32,313 bases of DNA from Flavobacterium sp. (GTDB lineage: Bacteria > Bacteroidota > Bacteroidia > Flavobacteriales > Flavobacteriaceae). The translations under genes were made by a program, and so were the position numbers. Below, in pieces: positions 8,687-17,917 of the stretch. A model generated the notes under the pieces. It was not told where the DNA came from, ran no database searches, and saw only the letters and a list, made by a program, of their open reading frames with translations. The stretch covers positions 1-32,313 of the forward strand of contig NZ_JAQVCH010000029.1 of assembly GCF_028689845.1 (NCBI RefSeq). The letters are read 5' to 3'. Every line of letters begins with the position of its first letter. The first letter of the stretch is position 1.

Positions 8687-10876
8687 ATGTCCCAAAAAAT
8701 TCTACTGTTTCTATTCCTATTATTTGCATTTCAGGTTAGTTTTTCGCAAAATGAAAAATTAACCAAGAAAGAAGTATTTGCCTTGTTGACAAAATCCGAT
8801 AGTTTGATCTTGCAGTCTAAATACAAAGAATCGATTGCCCTTTCGTATGATGCTCTTAACCATTCCTTTAACCTAAAAGACAATACACTTATTGCCATTT
8901 CTTATAATTCGGTTGCAGGTAATTACGAAGAAATTTTAGAAGATAATAAGGCCTTAGCTTTATATGAAAAAGCAATTGATTATGCCAATAAAGCAAAAAA
9001 TGACACCTTAAAAATTTGGTTTTATAACAACATCGGGAATATTTATCTCAATCGTAAAAAAAATTACGAAAAATCGTTAGAATATTACAATAAGTCCATG
9101 GTTTTTGCCGAAAAATTTAAAGACACGGGTTCTCTGGTGTTGATTAAAATGAATAAGGCTTTTGTCTTATTTGAACAGAATAAGCAAGAGGAAGCCATTC
9201 AAAATCTAAATTATTCTGAGAAATATATTGATTATATGCGATTTCCTGATACGGAGTCGTCTTTATATTTGTTATTAGGAATGAAATTTAATTATTTGAA
9301 GGATAATGAAAAAGCCGATTTAAATTTTAAAAAAGCTATCCAAATCAGTAAAATTAATGAATTAGATTCCTATTTAAGCGATGCTTATGAACACTATGCT
9401 GAACATCTTTTTGAAATTGGTGATTATAAAAATGCCTATGTGAATTTAGAAGATCATGAAGAAGTAAAATCACGTTTATATAATTCTGATATTTTAAAAA
9501 ATACGCAATTAGTAGCTTTGAAAATAGAATTAGAGAAATCTAAAAAAGCTATTCAAGTCATGGCTAAAGAGCGTAAACTTCAATCGGATAGTTTAAAAAA
9601 GACAAAAATAATTGTAACGCTTATCATGATTTTTCTCTTGTTAATGTTTTTTTTATTATATGTTTTATATCGAAATAATTTGTTTCGAACTAAAATCAAT
9701 AACTACTTAGAAGATAAAAATATAGAATTGAGTTTAGCAAAAGAAAAAGCAGAAGAAGCTTCAAAAGTTAAAACCCAATTTATATCGACGATTAGTCACG
9801 AATTGCGAACACCACTTTATGGTGTTGTTGGAATTACTAATATGTTATCGGATGAACATAAAGAATTGGCTGATAGTCCGCATTTAAATTCATTAAAGTT
9901 TTCTGCTCGTTATTTATTATCGTTGGTTAATGACTTACTTCAAATCAATAAAATTGAAGAAAATAAAGTTGTTTTAGAAAATGCAACCATGAATTTAGCA
10001 GATGAAATTAATATGGTGACCAATTCGCTAATATTTATTTCAAATAGAAATACAAACAAACTTATAACCTATATTGATCCTGAAATCCCAGAGTTTTTAG
10101 TAGGTGACAAATTGCGTTTATCTCAGATATTGATGAATTTGATAAGTAATGCATTGAAATTTACACAAGCGGGCGAAGTTAAGGTTTCTGCGACCTTAGA
10201 CCGACAAGAAAAGACCATTAGTTATATCAAATTTATCGTAGAAGATACCGGAATGGGAATAGCCGAAAAAGATTTAGGTAAAATATTTGATAAATTTGTT
10301 CAAATTGAACGGAAAGAAGATGATTATCAAGGAGCAGGGTTGGGCTTGTCTATTGTTAAAAAATTAATTTCGCTTTTTGGTAGTGAAATAAGTGTAGAAA
10401 GTAAGATAAACGAAGGAACAAAGTTCACGTTTGTCATTGGTTTTGATTCGGATATTAAAAAAGTAAATGAAATTATAAACAATATTCAAGTCGATTTGTC
10501 TGCCAATCAATTATATAAGATTTTAGTGGTAGAAGATAATAAAATCAACCAAATGGTTACCCGAAAGATATTAGAGAAAAATAATTTCAAACCAGTAATT
10601 GTAGATGATGGTTATGCCGCAATGGAAGCCCTAAATAAAGAACCATTTGATATTATCTTAATGGATATCAATATGCCCTTAATCAATGGTTTTGATACAA
10701 CGCGATTGATTCGCAAAAAAGGAATTACCATTCCAATTATTGCGTTAACGGCCTTTGCAAAAGATGAAATTTCAGATGAAGCCTTATCTTCTGGAATGAA
10801 CGACGTGTTAATTAAACCTTTTGAACCGTCAAAATTGATTCTATCAATTGAAAATTTAGTAAAGAATAAAGCTTAA
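8687..10876 (+). CDS. TPR-containing hybrid sensor histidine kinase / response regulator
   Basis: A 729-residue one-protein two-component system. A signal peptide (1-20, ending SFSQ) exports a TPR sensor region (about 25-290; for example NNIGNIYLNRKKNYEKSLEY). One transmembrane helix lies at about 307-329. The cytoplasmic part has a coiled linker, a HisKA box FISTISHELRTPLYG with phospho-acceptor His371, an ATPase domain with NLISNALKFT, EDTGMGI and GAGLGLSI, and a C-terminal receiver (about 612-729) with VVEDNKIN, phospho-acceptor Asp660 in ILMDINMP, LTAF and the KPF lysine. No DNA-binding output domain is present, so phosphate is probably passed to another protein. The signal sensed is unknown. 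Its stop overlaps that of the convergent helicase gene. Confidence 0.92.
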   Translation: MSQKILLFLFLLFAFQVSFSQNEKLTKKEVFALLTKSDSLILQSKYKESIALSYDALNHSFNLKDNTLIAISYNSVAGNYEEILEDNKALALYEKAIDYANKAKNDTLKIWFYNNIGNIYLNRKKNYEKSLEYYNKSMVFAEKFKDTGSLVLIKMNKAFVLFEQNKQEEAIQNLNYSEKYIDYMRFPDTESSLYLLLGMKFNYLKDNEKADLNFKKAIQISKINELDSYLSDAYEHYAEHLFEIGDYKNAYVNLEDHEEVKSRLYNSDILKNTQLVALKIELEKSKKAIQVMAKERKLQSDSLKKTKIIVTLIMIFLLLMFFLLYVLYRNNLFRTKINNYLEDKNIELSLAKEKAEEASKVKTQFISTISHELRTPLYGVVGITNMLSDEHKELADSPHLNSLKFSARYLLSLVNDLLQINKIEENKVVLENATMNLADEINMVTNSLIFISNRNTNKLITYIDPEIPEFLVGDKLRLSQILMNLISNALKFTQAGEVKVSATLDRQEKTISYIKFIVEDTGMGIAEKDLGKIFDKFVQIERKEDDYQGAGLGLSIVKKLISLFGSEISVESKINEGTKFTFVIGFDSDIKKVNEIINNIQVDLSANQLYKILVVEDNKINQMVTRKILEKNNFKPVIVDDGYAAMEALNKEPFDIILMDINMPLINGFDTTRLIRKKGITIPIIALTAFAKDEISDEALSSGMNDVLIKPFEPSKLILSIENLVKNKA

Positions 10877-12126
10877 TACCAACGTTTTTTATTTTGTTTG
10901 GAAGCCTCCGATTTTCTTGAATTTGTATTTTTTGTAGTATTTCGATAATCCTTTTTTTCAGGTTGTAAGACTGCTTCTTCTGCTTCGGTTTTCCAAGGAT
11001 AAGGATGCTCCTTCATTTCTTTAACCGATACTTTAACCAATTTCTGAATGTCTTTCCAATACGGTTCTTCATCCTTCGCACAAAAAGAAATTGATATTCC
11101 ACCGTTTCCTGCTCGTCCCGTGCGTCCAATGCGATGCACGTAGGTTTCAGGAATATTTGGTAAATCGAAATTTAAAACATAGGGTAAGCTTTCAATATCA
11201 ATTCCACGAGCGGCAATGTCTGTTGCAACTAAAACCGAAATTTCTTTGTTTTTAAAACTTTCTAAAACGCGTTGTCTTGCCGTTTGTGATTTGTCGCCAT
11301 GAATCGCTTCCGCTAAAATTCCATTTTTCTTTAAGGCTTTTACCACATTATCTGCACCATGTTTGGTTCTAGTAAAAACCAATAAATTGTCTAAATGTTC
11401 ATTTCTAATTAAATGATATAACAATTTGCGTTTATCTTCTTTTCCAACAAAATAGATTTGTTGTTTCACCGTTTCTGCCGTTGATGAAATTGGCGTAACC
11501 GAAACATATTTGGGTTTAGTTAAATAACTATCGGCAATTTCACGAATTGCAATAGGCATTGTAGCAGAAAACAATAAAGTTTGTCTATTGTTAGGTGTTA
11601 ATTTGATGATTTTTTTTACATCATTGATAAATCCCATGTCTAGCATTAAATCGGCTTCATCTAAAACTAAAAAATGCAAATGGTCTAAATCAATAAAACC
11701 TTGTTTATGTAAATCGAGCAAACGTCCAGGTGTTGCAATTAAAACATCAACCCCTTTTTTTAGTTGGTCTACTTGTGGGACTTGACTTACGCCACCAAAA
11801 ATAGTTAATTGTCTAACATTGGTATAGCGACCATAGGTATCAAAGCTTTCGCCAATTTGAATTGCCAATTCACGAGTTGGCGTAATCACTAACGTTCGAA
11901 TGAGTTTGCGTTTTTGAATCGCACCCACCATCCGATGAATGGTATTTAGAATAGGAATAGCAAATGCAGCGGTTTTTCCAGTTCCAGTTTGAGCACAGCC
12001 CACTAAATCGGTTCCTTCTAATATAATAGGAATCGCTTGTTGCTGAATTGGAGTAGGGGTTGTATAACCTTCGTCTGCTAAGGCGTGTTGTATATTTTGT
12101 AAAAGATTTAAGTCTTGAAATGTCAT
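10873..12126 (-). CDS. DEAD-box RNA helicase, RhlE-like
   Basis: A 417-residue ATP-dependent RNA helicase with the full motif set: Q motif TPTPIQQQAIP (about 22-33), Walker A AQTGTGKT (45-52), PTRELA, GG, TPGR, DEAD (156-159), SAT (about 187), ARGID and HRIGRTGRAG (about 333). A short basic, polar tail ending KQNKKRWY should help RNA binding. The size and tail suit the RhlE group that acts in ribosome assembly or cold adaptation; RhlB or CsdA are less likely from length. A promoter box lies at 12143-12150. The stop codon overlaps the stop of the convergent kinase gene within TTAA, leaving no room for a terminator. Confidence 0.93.
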   Translation of the reverse strand: MTFQDLNLLQNIQHALADEGYTTPTPIQQQAIPIILEGTDLVGCAQTGTGKTAAFAIPILNTIHRMVGAIQKRKLIRTLVITPTRELAIQIGESFDTYGRYTNVRQLTIFGGVSQVPQVDQLKKGVDVLIATPGRLLDLHKQGFIDLDHLHFLVLDEADLMLDMGFINDVKKIIKLTPNNRQTLLFSATMPIAIREIADSYLTKPKYVSVTPISSTAETVKQQIYFVGKEDKRKLLYHLIRNEHLDNLLVFTRTKHGADNVVKALKKNGILAEAIHGDKSQTARQRVLESFKNKEISVLVATDIAARGIDIESLPYVLNFDLPNIPETYVHRIGRTGRAGNGGISISFCAKDEEPYWKDIQKLVKVSVKEMKEHPYPWKTEAEEAVLQPEKKDYRNTTKNTNSRKSEASKQNKKRWY

Positions 12127-12142
12127 AAAATAAATTTGTGTG

Positions 12143-12150
12143 CAAAGATA
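12143..12150 (-). promoter_or_regulatory. -7 promoter box of the DEAD-box helicase gene
   Basis: The minus strand reads TATCTTTG, 17 bases before the start codon. Confidence 0.55.
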
Positions 12151-12204
12151 GTCTAAATAAAACTAACCTCACTCAGCATTCAAATTACAATTCAAAATCA
12201 GCTA

Positions 12205-13245
12205 TTATTCAAACAAAATACTTTTCGCTTTCATGAAATCGGTAATCAGATATCCAATTAACTTGCCTACTAACTGCGGATTTTTATCATCACCTAAATC
12301 TGGAGCACCTTCGCAAATATGCAAGTAAGAGGCGTGTGCATGTTGCCCAAAATGATGAATAAATTGGCGAGCTTGTTCTATAGAAAAACCACTGGGAGTC
12401 ATGGCACTGCTTGCCACATTAGGAAGAGAATCTAAATCGATTTCAATTCCAAAAAAATCATTTTTAATAAACGTTAAAGCTTGATTTAACTCTTGTTCAA
12501 AGTTTTTTGTTTTCCGAATTGCAATTTCATCATAGGTATTAAATCGCACACGGTCTTCAATGTCTTTCAAACGAAGCAATACATTTTTAGAGGTATAACT
12601 TTCGTGTAAACCAAAAATAAAATATTTCTTTAAAAAACCTTGGTCAAATGAATAGGAAAATCCATTTCCGCTATGACGGCCTTCTAAAATTCTAAAATCA
12701 GAATGCGCATCTAAATTGACAGCATTAATTGGTTTTCCTTTGGCCAAAGCCGTTCCTTTTATATTTCCGTAAGCATTATTATGTCCACCACCAATTATGA
12801 TAGGAATTTTACCTGCTTTTACAATCGTAAAAATAATATGAGCCACCTCTTTGTCAATTTTTTCAACTAAGATGGAAAACGATTTACGGTCATCCACGTT
12901 ATTAAAATCTAGTTTTTCTGCTTGTAGAAGTTCTTCTTTTACATTTAAGGAACCTAATACAAGAAGATGACTTCCTTTGCAAAAACGATTGTGTTGAATA
13001 TTGGCGATACTTTTAATCGCACTTTTCCACGCAGAAGCAGCACCAGGACGACCATAATTAGCTCTAATACCAATGTCTTCTGGAATACCAAAAAGGACAA
13101 ATCGAGCCTTGCAATCGTTTAGAAATTGCGTAATATCAACGTCTTTAGGGACGGTCAGCATTTTTTCACCAAACTTAATTTCACCACTTCGATGAGCAGT
13201 AATTTTACCAAGGTCGATTGACGTGAACGGAATTAAGTTTTCCAT
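12205..13245 (-). CDS. hutG: Formimidoylglutamase (arginase/ureohydrolase family)
   Basis: A 346-residue ureohydrolase. The metal-binding motifs are complete: IIGGGHNNAYGN, NLDAHSDFR and EIDLDSLPNV, which hold the His and Asp ligands of the two-manganese centre. The family member expected next to hutI is formimidoylglutamase, which turns N-formimidoyl-L-glutamate into glutamate and formamide in the last step of histidine breakdown. The call rests on the nearby hutI gene and overall resemblance; agmatinase or arginase are alternatives. The start was placed at 13245 (MENLIPF) rather than 13 codons upstream because a promoter box (13263-13270) lies inside the longer reading. hutH and hutU are not in the window. 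Confidence 0.82.
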   Translation of the reverse strand: MENLIPFTSIDLGKITAHRSGEIKFGEKMLTVPKDVDITQFLNDCKARFVLFGIPEDIGIRANYGRPGAASAWKSAIKSIANIQHNRFCKGSHLLVLGSLNVKEELLQAEKLDFNNVDDRKSFSILVEKIDKEVAHIIFTIVKAGKIPIIIGGGHNNAYGNIKGTALAKGKPINAVNLDAHSDFRILEGRHSGNGFSYSFDQGFLKKYFIFGLHESYTSKNVLLRLKDIEDRVRFNTYDEIAIRKTKNFEQELNQALTFIKNDFFGIEIDLDSLPNVASSAMTPSGFSIEQARQFIHHFGQHAHASYLHICEGAPDLGDDKNPQLVGKLIGYLITDFMKAKSILFE

Positions 13246-13262
13246 AAAAAAAAATATTGTTC

Positions 13263-13270
13263 CAAAAATA
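13263..13270 (-). promoter_or_regulatory. -7 promoter box of hutG
   Basis: The minus strand reads TATTTTTG, 18 bases before the chosen start. It supports the shorter start of hutG. Confidence 0.5.
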
Positions 13271-13323
13271 CTATTTTTATACAAAATAACGTTATGCTAT
13301 TGCATTTCGAATCTAAAAAAATT

Positions 13324-13331
13324 TAACTTTG
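13324..13331 (+). promoter_or_regulatory. -7 promoter box of the coiled-coil protein gene
   Basis: TAACTTTG lies 20 bases before the ATG at 13352 and makes a start further upstream unlikely. Confidence 0.55.
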
Positions 13332-13351
13332 TTCAAAATTTAACAAACGGT

Positions 13352-14236
13352 ATGGAAAATCAAAACAACAATTCAAAATTAAAAGCAATAATCTTAGTAT
13401 TATCGCTATTGCTATTAGCCAGTTTGGGCTATATGTTTAAAATGAGTTCTGACGCGAAACAAGTGGAAACAGAATTGTCTTCCGTTTCGGTTGAAAAAGA
13501 AAATGCTCTTTCTGAGTTAGCTCAGTTAAAAACGACCTATGATGCGGCAATTGCAGAAAACACGTCGATGTCTGAAGAATTAATCGCAGAACGTGACAAA
13601 GTTGTCAAACTGATGGAAGAAGTTAAGAAATCCAAAGGCGATGCAGCCATGTTGAGTAAGTACAAAAAGCAAATAGGCGAGTTGCAGAATAAAATGAATA
13701 CCCTCATGAAAGAAAATGAGGAATTGAAAATGCAAAATCAACAGTTAACTTCTGAAATTGATAGTACAAAAACAATTTTAGTGGAAGCCAAAGAATACAA
13801 TCAAGTATTGGATGGTCAAAATGAAGAATTGTCTAAAACGGTTGAAAAAGCCTCTAAACTTTCAATTTTAAATTTAAAAACGGGAGCTTATAAAGTAAAA
13901 AGTTCTGGTAAAGAAGTAGAAACAGAACGTGCTAGAAGAGCTGATATCTTAAAAATCAACTTTACGATTGCTGAAAACAGAGTGGCAAAATCAGGAGATA
14001 AATCCTATTATATTCAAATTATTGACAGCAAGAACAATGTTTTGGGTGAGAAAAAATTAATTGAATTCGGTGATAAATCATTAACTTATAGTTTTATATC
14101 TACGGTTCAATATGAAAACAGTACTGTAAATGTATCAGAAAATCTTCCTGGTGAAGCTTTTGAAAAAGGTACCTATTTTGTAAATATTTTTGATAAAGGA
14201 GAATTGGTTGGAAAAACTAGTTTTACGTTAAAATAA
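13352..14236 (+). CDS. Membrane-anchored coiled-coil protein of unknown function
   Basis: A 294-residue protein. The start at 13352 gives MENQNNNSKLK followed by one hydrophobic helix (about 11-30, AIILVLSLLLLASLGYMF), so it is probably an inner-membrane anchored protein facing the periplasm. Residues about 33-165 are a long Glu/Lys/Leu-rich coiled coil (ELQNKMNTLMKENEELKMQNQ and similar heptads). The C-terminal 110 residues look like a beta-sandwich (YYIQIIDSKNNVLGEKK, GTYFVNIFDKGELVGKTSF). I do not recognise a functional family. It lies between hutG and hutI but on the opposite strand, with its own promoter and terminator, so no role in histidine use is implied. Confidence 0.8.
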   Translation: MENQNNNSKLKAIILVLSLLLLASLGYMFKMSSDAKQVETELSSVSVEKENALSELAQLKTTYDAAIAENTSMSEELIAERDKVVKLMEEVKKSKGDAAMLSKYKKQIGELQNKMNTLMKENEELKMQNQQLTSEIDSTKTILVEAKEYNQVLDGQNEELSKTVEKASKLSILNLKTGAYKVKSSGKEVETERARRADILKINFTIAENRVAKSGDKSYYIQIIDSKNNVLGEKKLIEFGDKSLTYSFISTVQYENSTVNVSENLPGEAFEKGTYFVNIFDKGELVGKTSFTLK

Positions 14237-14254
14237 AATCAAATAATACTAATT

Positions 14255-14290
14255 TAAAAAAGGAGCAAATTTATTTTTGCTCCTTTTTTT
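14255..14290. terminator. Bidirectional terminator between coiled-coil gene and hutI
   Basis: AAAAAAGGAGCAAA and TTTGCTCCTTTTTT form a stem with a short T-rich loop. A and T flanks fit termination from both sides. Confidence 0.9.
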
Positions 14291-15526
14291 TTATACTACC
14301 ATTCCATTTATATATACTGTTTCAATTAAGTTTGAACCAAATTCGTACGGCAATTGATAAAAGGAATGAATCGGTTTGGTTAGGATAAAATTAGCTTTTT
14401 TTCCTTTAGTGATGCTTCCATGCGTGTCAGAAATTCCCATCGCATAAGCTCCATTTAGCGTTGCTGCATTGATGGCTTCTTCTGGTGTCATTTTCATTTT
14501 GATGCAAGCCGTAGCCACTACAAAATTCATATTTCCAGAAGGAGTTGTACCTGGATTATAATCGGTTGCTAAAGCTAAAGGCAAACCCGCATCTAACATT
14601 TTTCGAGCTGGTGTATACGGAATACTGATAAAATAACTACACGAAGGCAAAGCAACAGGCATTGTAATCGTGTTTTTTAACGATTCAATGTCTTCATCGG
14701 TCACAATTTCTAGATGGTCAACCGATAAAGCTCCGTGTTTTACGCAGGCTTCTATTCCACCAATGGCAGTAAATTGATTGACATGAATCTTAGGGATTAA
14801 CCCATGTTTTTTTCCAGCAATCATAATTCGTGCTGTTTCTTCAACAGAAAAATAACCTGTTTCTAAAAAAGCATCGATATAGTCGGCCAACTTTTCTTCG
14901 GCAATTTTAGGTAACATTTCATCAATTATCAAATCAAGATAGGCGGTATGATTTTCTTTAAACTCGGATGGAAAAGCATGAGCTCCTAAAAAAGTTGCTT
15001 TAATTTTTATAGGATAATTTTCGGCTAACCGTTTAATTACACGGAGCATTTTTAATTCGCCTTCTACGGTCAAACCGTAGCCGGATTTAATTTCAATAGC
15101 TCCAGTTCCTAATTTCATGACTTCTTGTAATCGTAGTTCCGATTCGTTATAAATACAAGCTGCGGATGTTTCATTTAGTTTTTTGGCAGAATTTAAAATA
15201 CCACCACCACGGTTGGCAATTTCTTCGTAAGTCAACCCATTAATGCGGTCTACAAATTCCTGCACCCGATTTCCTGCATAAACCAAATGCGTGTGGCTAT
15301 CGCACCAAGTTGGCAAAATTACTTTTCCGGTGACATCGATAACTTCATAATTAGAATCAGTTGGACAATCTTCCATTTTACCAAAATTGATAATTAAATC
15401 ATTTTCAATTAAAAGAAAAGCATTTTGAATCATTGGTAACTCTCGCATGGCTAAACCAGCGACTTTTTGGACCGAATTTTCACGAATTTGAAGGAGTTCT
15501 TTGATATTAATAAAAAGTGTTTGCAT
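14291..15526 (-). CDS. hutI: Imidazolonepropionase
   Basis: A 411-residue amidohydrolase that hydrolyses 4-imidazolone-5-propanoate to N-formimidoyl-L-glutamate, the substrate of HutG. The metal-binding DSHTHLVYAG motif (Asp76, His78, His80) is in place. Family blocks EIKSGYGL, FLGAHAFP, HVNQF, SVDHLEIV and LATDYNPGTTPSGNM follow in the usual order, the last holding the metal-ligand Asp. Length is normal. It is not in an operon with hutG; an opposing gene lies between them. I saw no clear -7 box in the 77 bases separating it from the divergent corA. Confidence 0.92.
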   Translation of the reverse strand: MQTLFINIKELLQIRENSVQKVAGLAMRELPMIQNAFLLIENDLIINFGKMEDCPTDSNYEVIDVTGKVILPTWCDSHTHLVYAGNRVQEFVDRINGLTYEEIANRGGGILNSAKKLNETSAACIYNESELRLQEVMKLGTGAIEIKSGYGLTVEGELKMLRVIKRLAENYPIKIKATFLGAHAFPSEFKENHTAYLDLIIDEMLPKIAEEKLADYIDAFLETGYFSVEETARIMIAGKKHGLIPKIHVNQFTAIGGIEACVKHGALSVDHLEIVTDEDIESLKNTITMPVALPSCSYFISIPYTPARKMLDAGLPLALATDYNPGTTPSGNMNFVVATACIKMKMTPEEAINAATLNGAYAMGISDTHGSITKGKKANFILTKPIHSFYQLPYEFGSNLIETVYINGMVV

Positions 15527-15603
15527 GAAAAATGTAATAAATATTACTGTAAAAATAGAATGAAATAATTAAAACCCTTAATTTTATAAAAAAATAATTC
15601 ATT

Positions 15604-16680
15604 GTGAAGCGTTTAAAATACAAAAAAGGCAGAAAAGTAGTTTCTAATTATTTCGAATATACAGGAAGTCATCGGGAATATCCTGTAGAAATGCAATTGT
15701 TTGTGTATAATGCAGATTCGTATACGGAAACCAAAAATTTAAGCTTTAATGAAACAGAAGTTAAAGATTTAATTTCTTCGGATGATGTAAAGTGGCTTAA
15801 TATTCATGGCTTACACAACGTGGAACTCATTAAGAAAATTGTGGAATCCATCGGGATTGATAGCTATATTGCCGGTGATATTTTAAATGTTTCCAAACGT
15901 ACGCGTATGGAAGAATTGAATAATGCCTTGTTTTTTAGTATCAAATCTATTTTACCAGAAAAAGACGAAAGCAATGTGCATGTGGAACAAATTAGCTTTT
16001 TGCTAAAAGACAATATTTTGATTTCTTTTCAAGAAAAAAGAGGTGATTTTTTTACGCACATACGTGAACGCATTCGAACCAATTCAGGAATCATCTGCAA
16101 GAAAAAGAATGATTTTCTTCTTTATTTGATGCTTGATGCGGTTATGGAAAATTTTTATATTACTATTGAAAAATATGAAGATTTAATAGATCATCTGCAA
16201 ACAGAATCAAAAACAAACGATAAGCAAGAGGTTTTGGTAAAAATTGAAAAATCGCGAGAAGATTTAAATTATCTCAAACGTTCAATCGTTCCGCTTCGTG
16301 ATTCGTTATACAATTTAAAATCGATTCAAGATGATGATGATTTTAACGGAATTGAAAAGTCGAATTTTACTTTCTTTGCTCGTTTACATCAAAAGAGTTT
16401 AGAATTGCTTGATCAAATTGATTATGATATGAATTCACTTGAAAGTGCTTCCAGTTTTTACTTTTCGGCACAAAGCCATCGGATGAATGAAATCATGAAA
16501 ACCTTAACGATTGTATCGGTTATCTTTATTCCGCTTACATTTATTGTGGGTGTTTATGGAATGAATTTTGAATACATGCCTGAATTAAGACATCCGTACG
16601 GCTATTTTATTACCCTAGGGGTTATGTTTTGCTTGGTGTTGGGAATGGCGTATTATTTTAAACGTAAAAAATGGTTTTAA
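15604..16680 (+). CDS. corA: Magnesium/cobalt transporter CorA
   Basis: A 358-residue pentameric channel subunit for Mg2+ and Co2+ uptake. A large cytoplasmic N-terminal domain rich in charged helices precedes two C-terminal transmembrane helices (about 298-318 and 332-351). The signature GMN sits at residues 319-321 in YGMNFEYMPE, the selectivity loop, and the basic C-terminus KRKKWF is typical. The start is a GTG at 15604; the peptide it opens (KRLKYKKGRKV) fits the family start in Flavobacteria, while the first in-frame ATG would cut off 29 residues. The stop codon overlaps that of the convergent gene within TTAA. Confidence 0.93.
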   Translation: MKRLKYKKGRKVVSNYFEYTGSHREYPVEMQLFVYNADSYTETKNLSFNETEVKDLISSDDVKWLNIHGLHNVELIKKIVESIGIDSYIAGDILNVSKRTRMEELNNALFFSIKSILPEKDESNVHVEQISFLLKDNILISFQEKRGDFFTHIRERIRTNSGIICKKKNDFLLYLMLDAVMENFYITIEKYEDLIDHLQTESKTNDKQEVLVKIEKSREDLNYLKRSIVPLRDSLYNLKSIQDDDDFNGIEKSNFTFFARLHQKSLELLDQIDYDMNSLESASSFYFSAQSHRMNEIMKTLTIVSVIFIPLTFIVGVYGMNFEYMPELRHPYGYFITLGVMFCLVLGMAYYFKRKKWF

Positions 16681-17258
16681 TTAACACTAAACGTATAATA
16701 ACCAGCATCAATATTATTTGCTGAAGTTGCAATGGTTAAAAAAGTAGAAGCAGTAGAACTATCTGAAATCAAATCAAAATTTTGTCCATTGTAACCTGCA
16801 AAAAAACCAATGCGATACGTTCCGGGTTCAGTTAATTTAATACCACCACGATAATTATATTCTTGAGCAGAAGCATTATAGATGGCATAGGCCGTGATAT
16901 AATTATTGATAGAGACCAAACCTTCATCTAAAATAAAATGATCTTCATTAGCAATATTTTGCCAAACAGCATTACTGTTTTGTTTTTCTATTGAATATAA
17001 AAAACTAAATTTGTTAGAATTGGTTGTTTTAAAAATATCTAAGGGTGTCGATTGATTAGGCTCGGCAAGAAACTGAGAGAAATTAGAATTAACCCACAAA
17101 ATATCATTTACAGCATAACTATTTTGCGTTTCTACGTTTACTAAATTCGGTACGGTGGTATAAACCGAATTGTAAAATTCTTCGTCACCTTTGGTGCATT
17201 CGGCAGCCATTAATAAAGTAGCTAAAGTGAAGAAAAAAGTATATTTAATGGTTTTCAT
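16677..17258 (-). CDS. Exported protein of unknown function
   Basis: A 193-residue protein with a signal peptide (MKTIKYTFFFTLATLLMAAEC). The cysteine suggests a lipoprotein, but Glu before it is not a usual lipobox residue, so lipidation is uncertain. The mature part has alternating strands with aromatic residues (GTYRIGFFAGYNG, AGYYTFSVN), consistent with an all-beta surface or periplasmic domain. I do not recognise a family. It starts 11 bases after the outer-membrane protein gene on the same strand and is probably cotranscribed with it. Its stop overlaps that of corA. Confidence 0.75.
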   Translation of the reverse strand: MKTIKYTFFFTLATLLMAAECTKGDEEFYNSVYTTVPNLVNVETQNSYAVNDILWVNSNFSQFLAEPNQSTPLDIFKTTNSNKFSFLYSIEKQNSNAVWQNIANEDHFILDEGLVSINNYITAYAIYNASAQEYNYRGGIKLTEPGTYRIGFFAGYNGQNFDLISDSSTASTFLTIATSANNIDAGYYTFSVN

Positions 17259-17269
17259 AGTATTATTAT

Positions 17270-17839
17270 TTAAAAGCGGTAACCTAAATTAATTCCAACA
17301 CGTGACACAATATCAGGACTTTCTCCATTACTAAAGAGATTTTTTCCCATTCCAACAAAAATATCAACTCCAAATTTTTCTTTAATATAAAATTTATGCC
17401 CTACAGCTCCTCCTAAAGCAAAATCAGAATAATTTTTATCTACCGATTGATAATAACCGTTATTGTTATCGTCAATTAAACGTTCTAATTCATGGTATTT
17501 TCCGCTATTAGCAGACACAAAAACTTCAATAAAATAATAACGAATTTGACTTTTTGATAGTGAATAGCGTACAAAAGGAATGATTTGATAATCTTCTAGG
17601 GTTCGGTTTTTTCCGTTGGTATAGTCTTTTTCTAATTTATTACTTTCATTAATAATCCCACTAATTCCAACTGAAAAATCGGTACTAATAAAACGTTCAT
17701 AACTCACGTGAATTTTTCCTGAAGCAATAATAGAAGTCACATCAAATTTGATTTCATTCTTTCCTAAGTCAAAAGCAGAATCATTTTGAGCACTTAAAGT
17801 TGCGGTTAAGAATAAAAATAGTAAAAAAAGTTTTTTCAT
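17270..17839 (-). CDS. Small outer-membrane beta-barrel protein
   Basis: A 189-residue protein. The start at 17839 gives a clean signal peptide MKKLFLLFLFLTATLSAQ; a start 13 codons further upstream would put an odd extension before it. The mature part has alternating hydrophobic and polar strands with aromatic girdle residues (IKFDVTSIIASGKIHVSYERF, YYFIEVFVSANSGKYHEL, FALGGAVGHKFYI) and ends in GYRF, a typical C-terminal barrel strand with final Phe. It looks like an 8-strand barrel of the porin-family outer-membrane type. Substrate or partner is unknown. It is the first gene of a pair with the exported protein downstream. Confidence 0.8.
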   Translation of the reverse strand: MKKLFLLFLFLTATLSAQNDSAFDLGKNEIKFDVTSIIASGKIHVSYERFISTDFSVGISGIINESNKLEKDYTNGKNRTLEDYQIIPFVRYSLSKSQIRYYFIEVFVSANSGKYHELERLIDDNNNGYYQSVDKNYSDFALGGAVGHKFYIKEKFGVDIFVGMGKNLFSNGESPDIVSRVGINLGYRF

Positions 17840-17917
17840 TATTGTTGGATATAGAGATTGTAAATATATAAAAAGCAAGGATTGTATTGCTACAAAATAG
17901 TAAAAATTCAGTAAAAA

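Noticed and set aside
13223..13351. N-terminal extension of the coiled-coil protein
   Set aside because: The extension overlaps the divergent hutG start and contains the promoter box at 13324-13331. The ATG at 13352 gives a normal membrane anchor.
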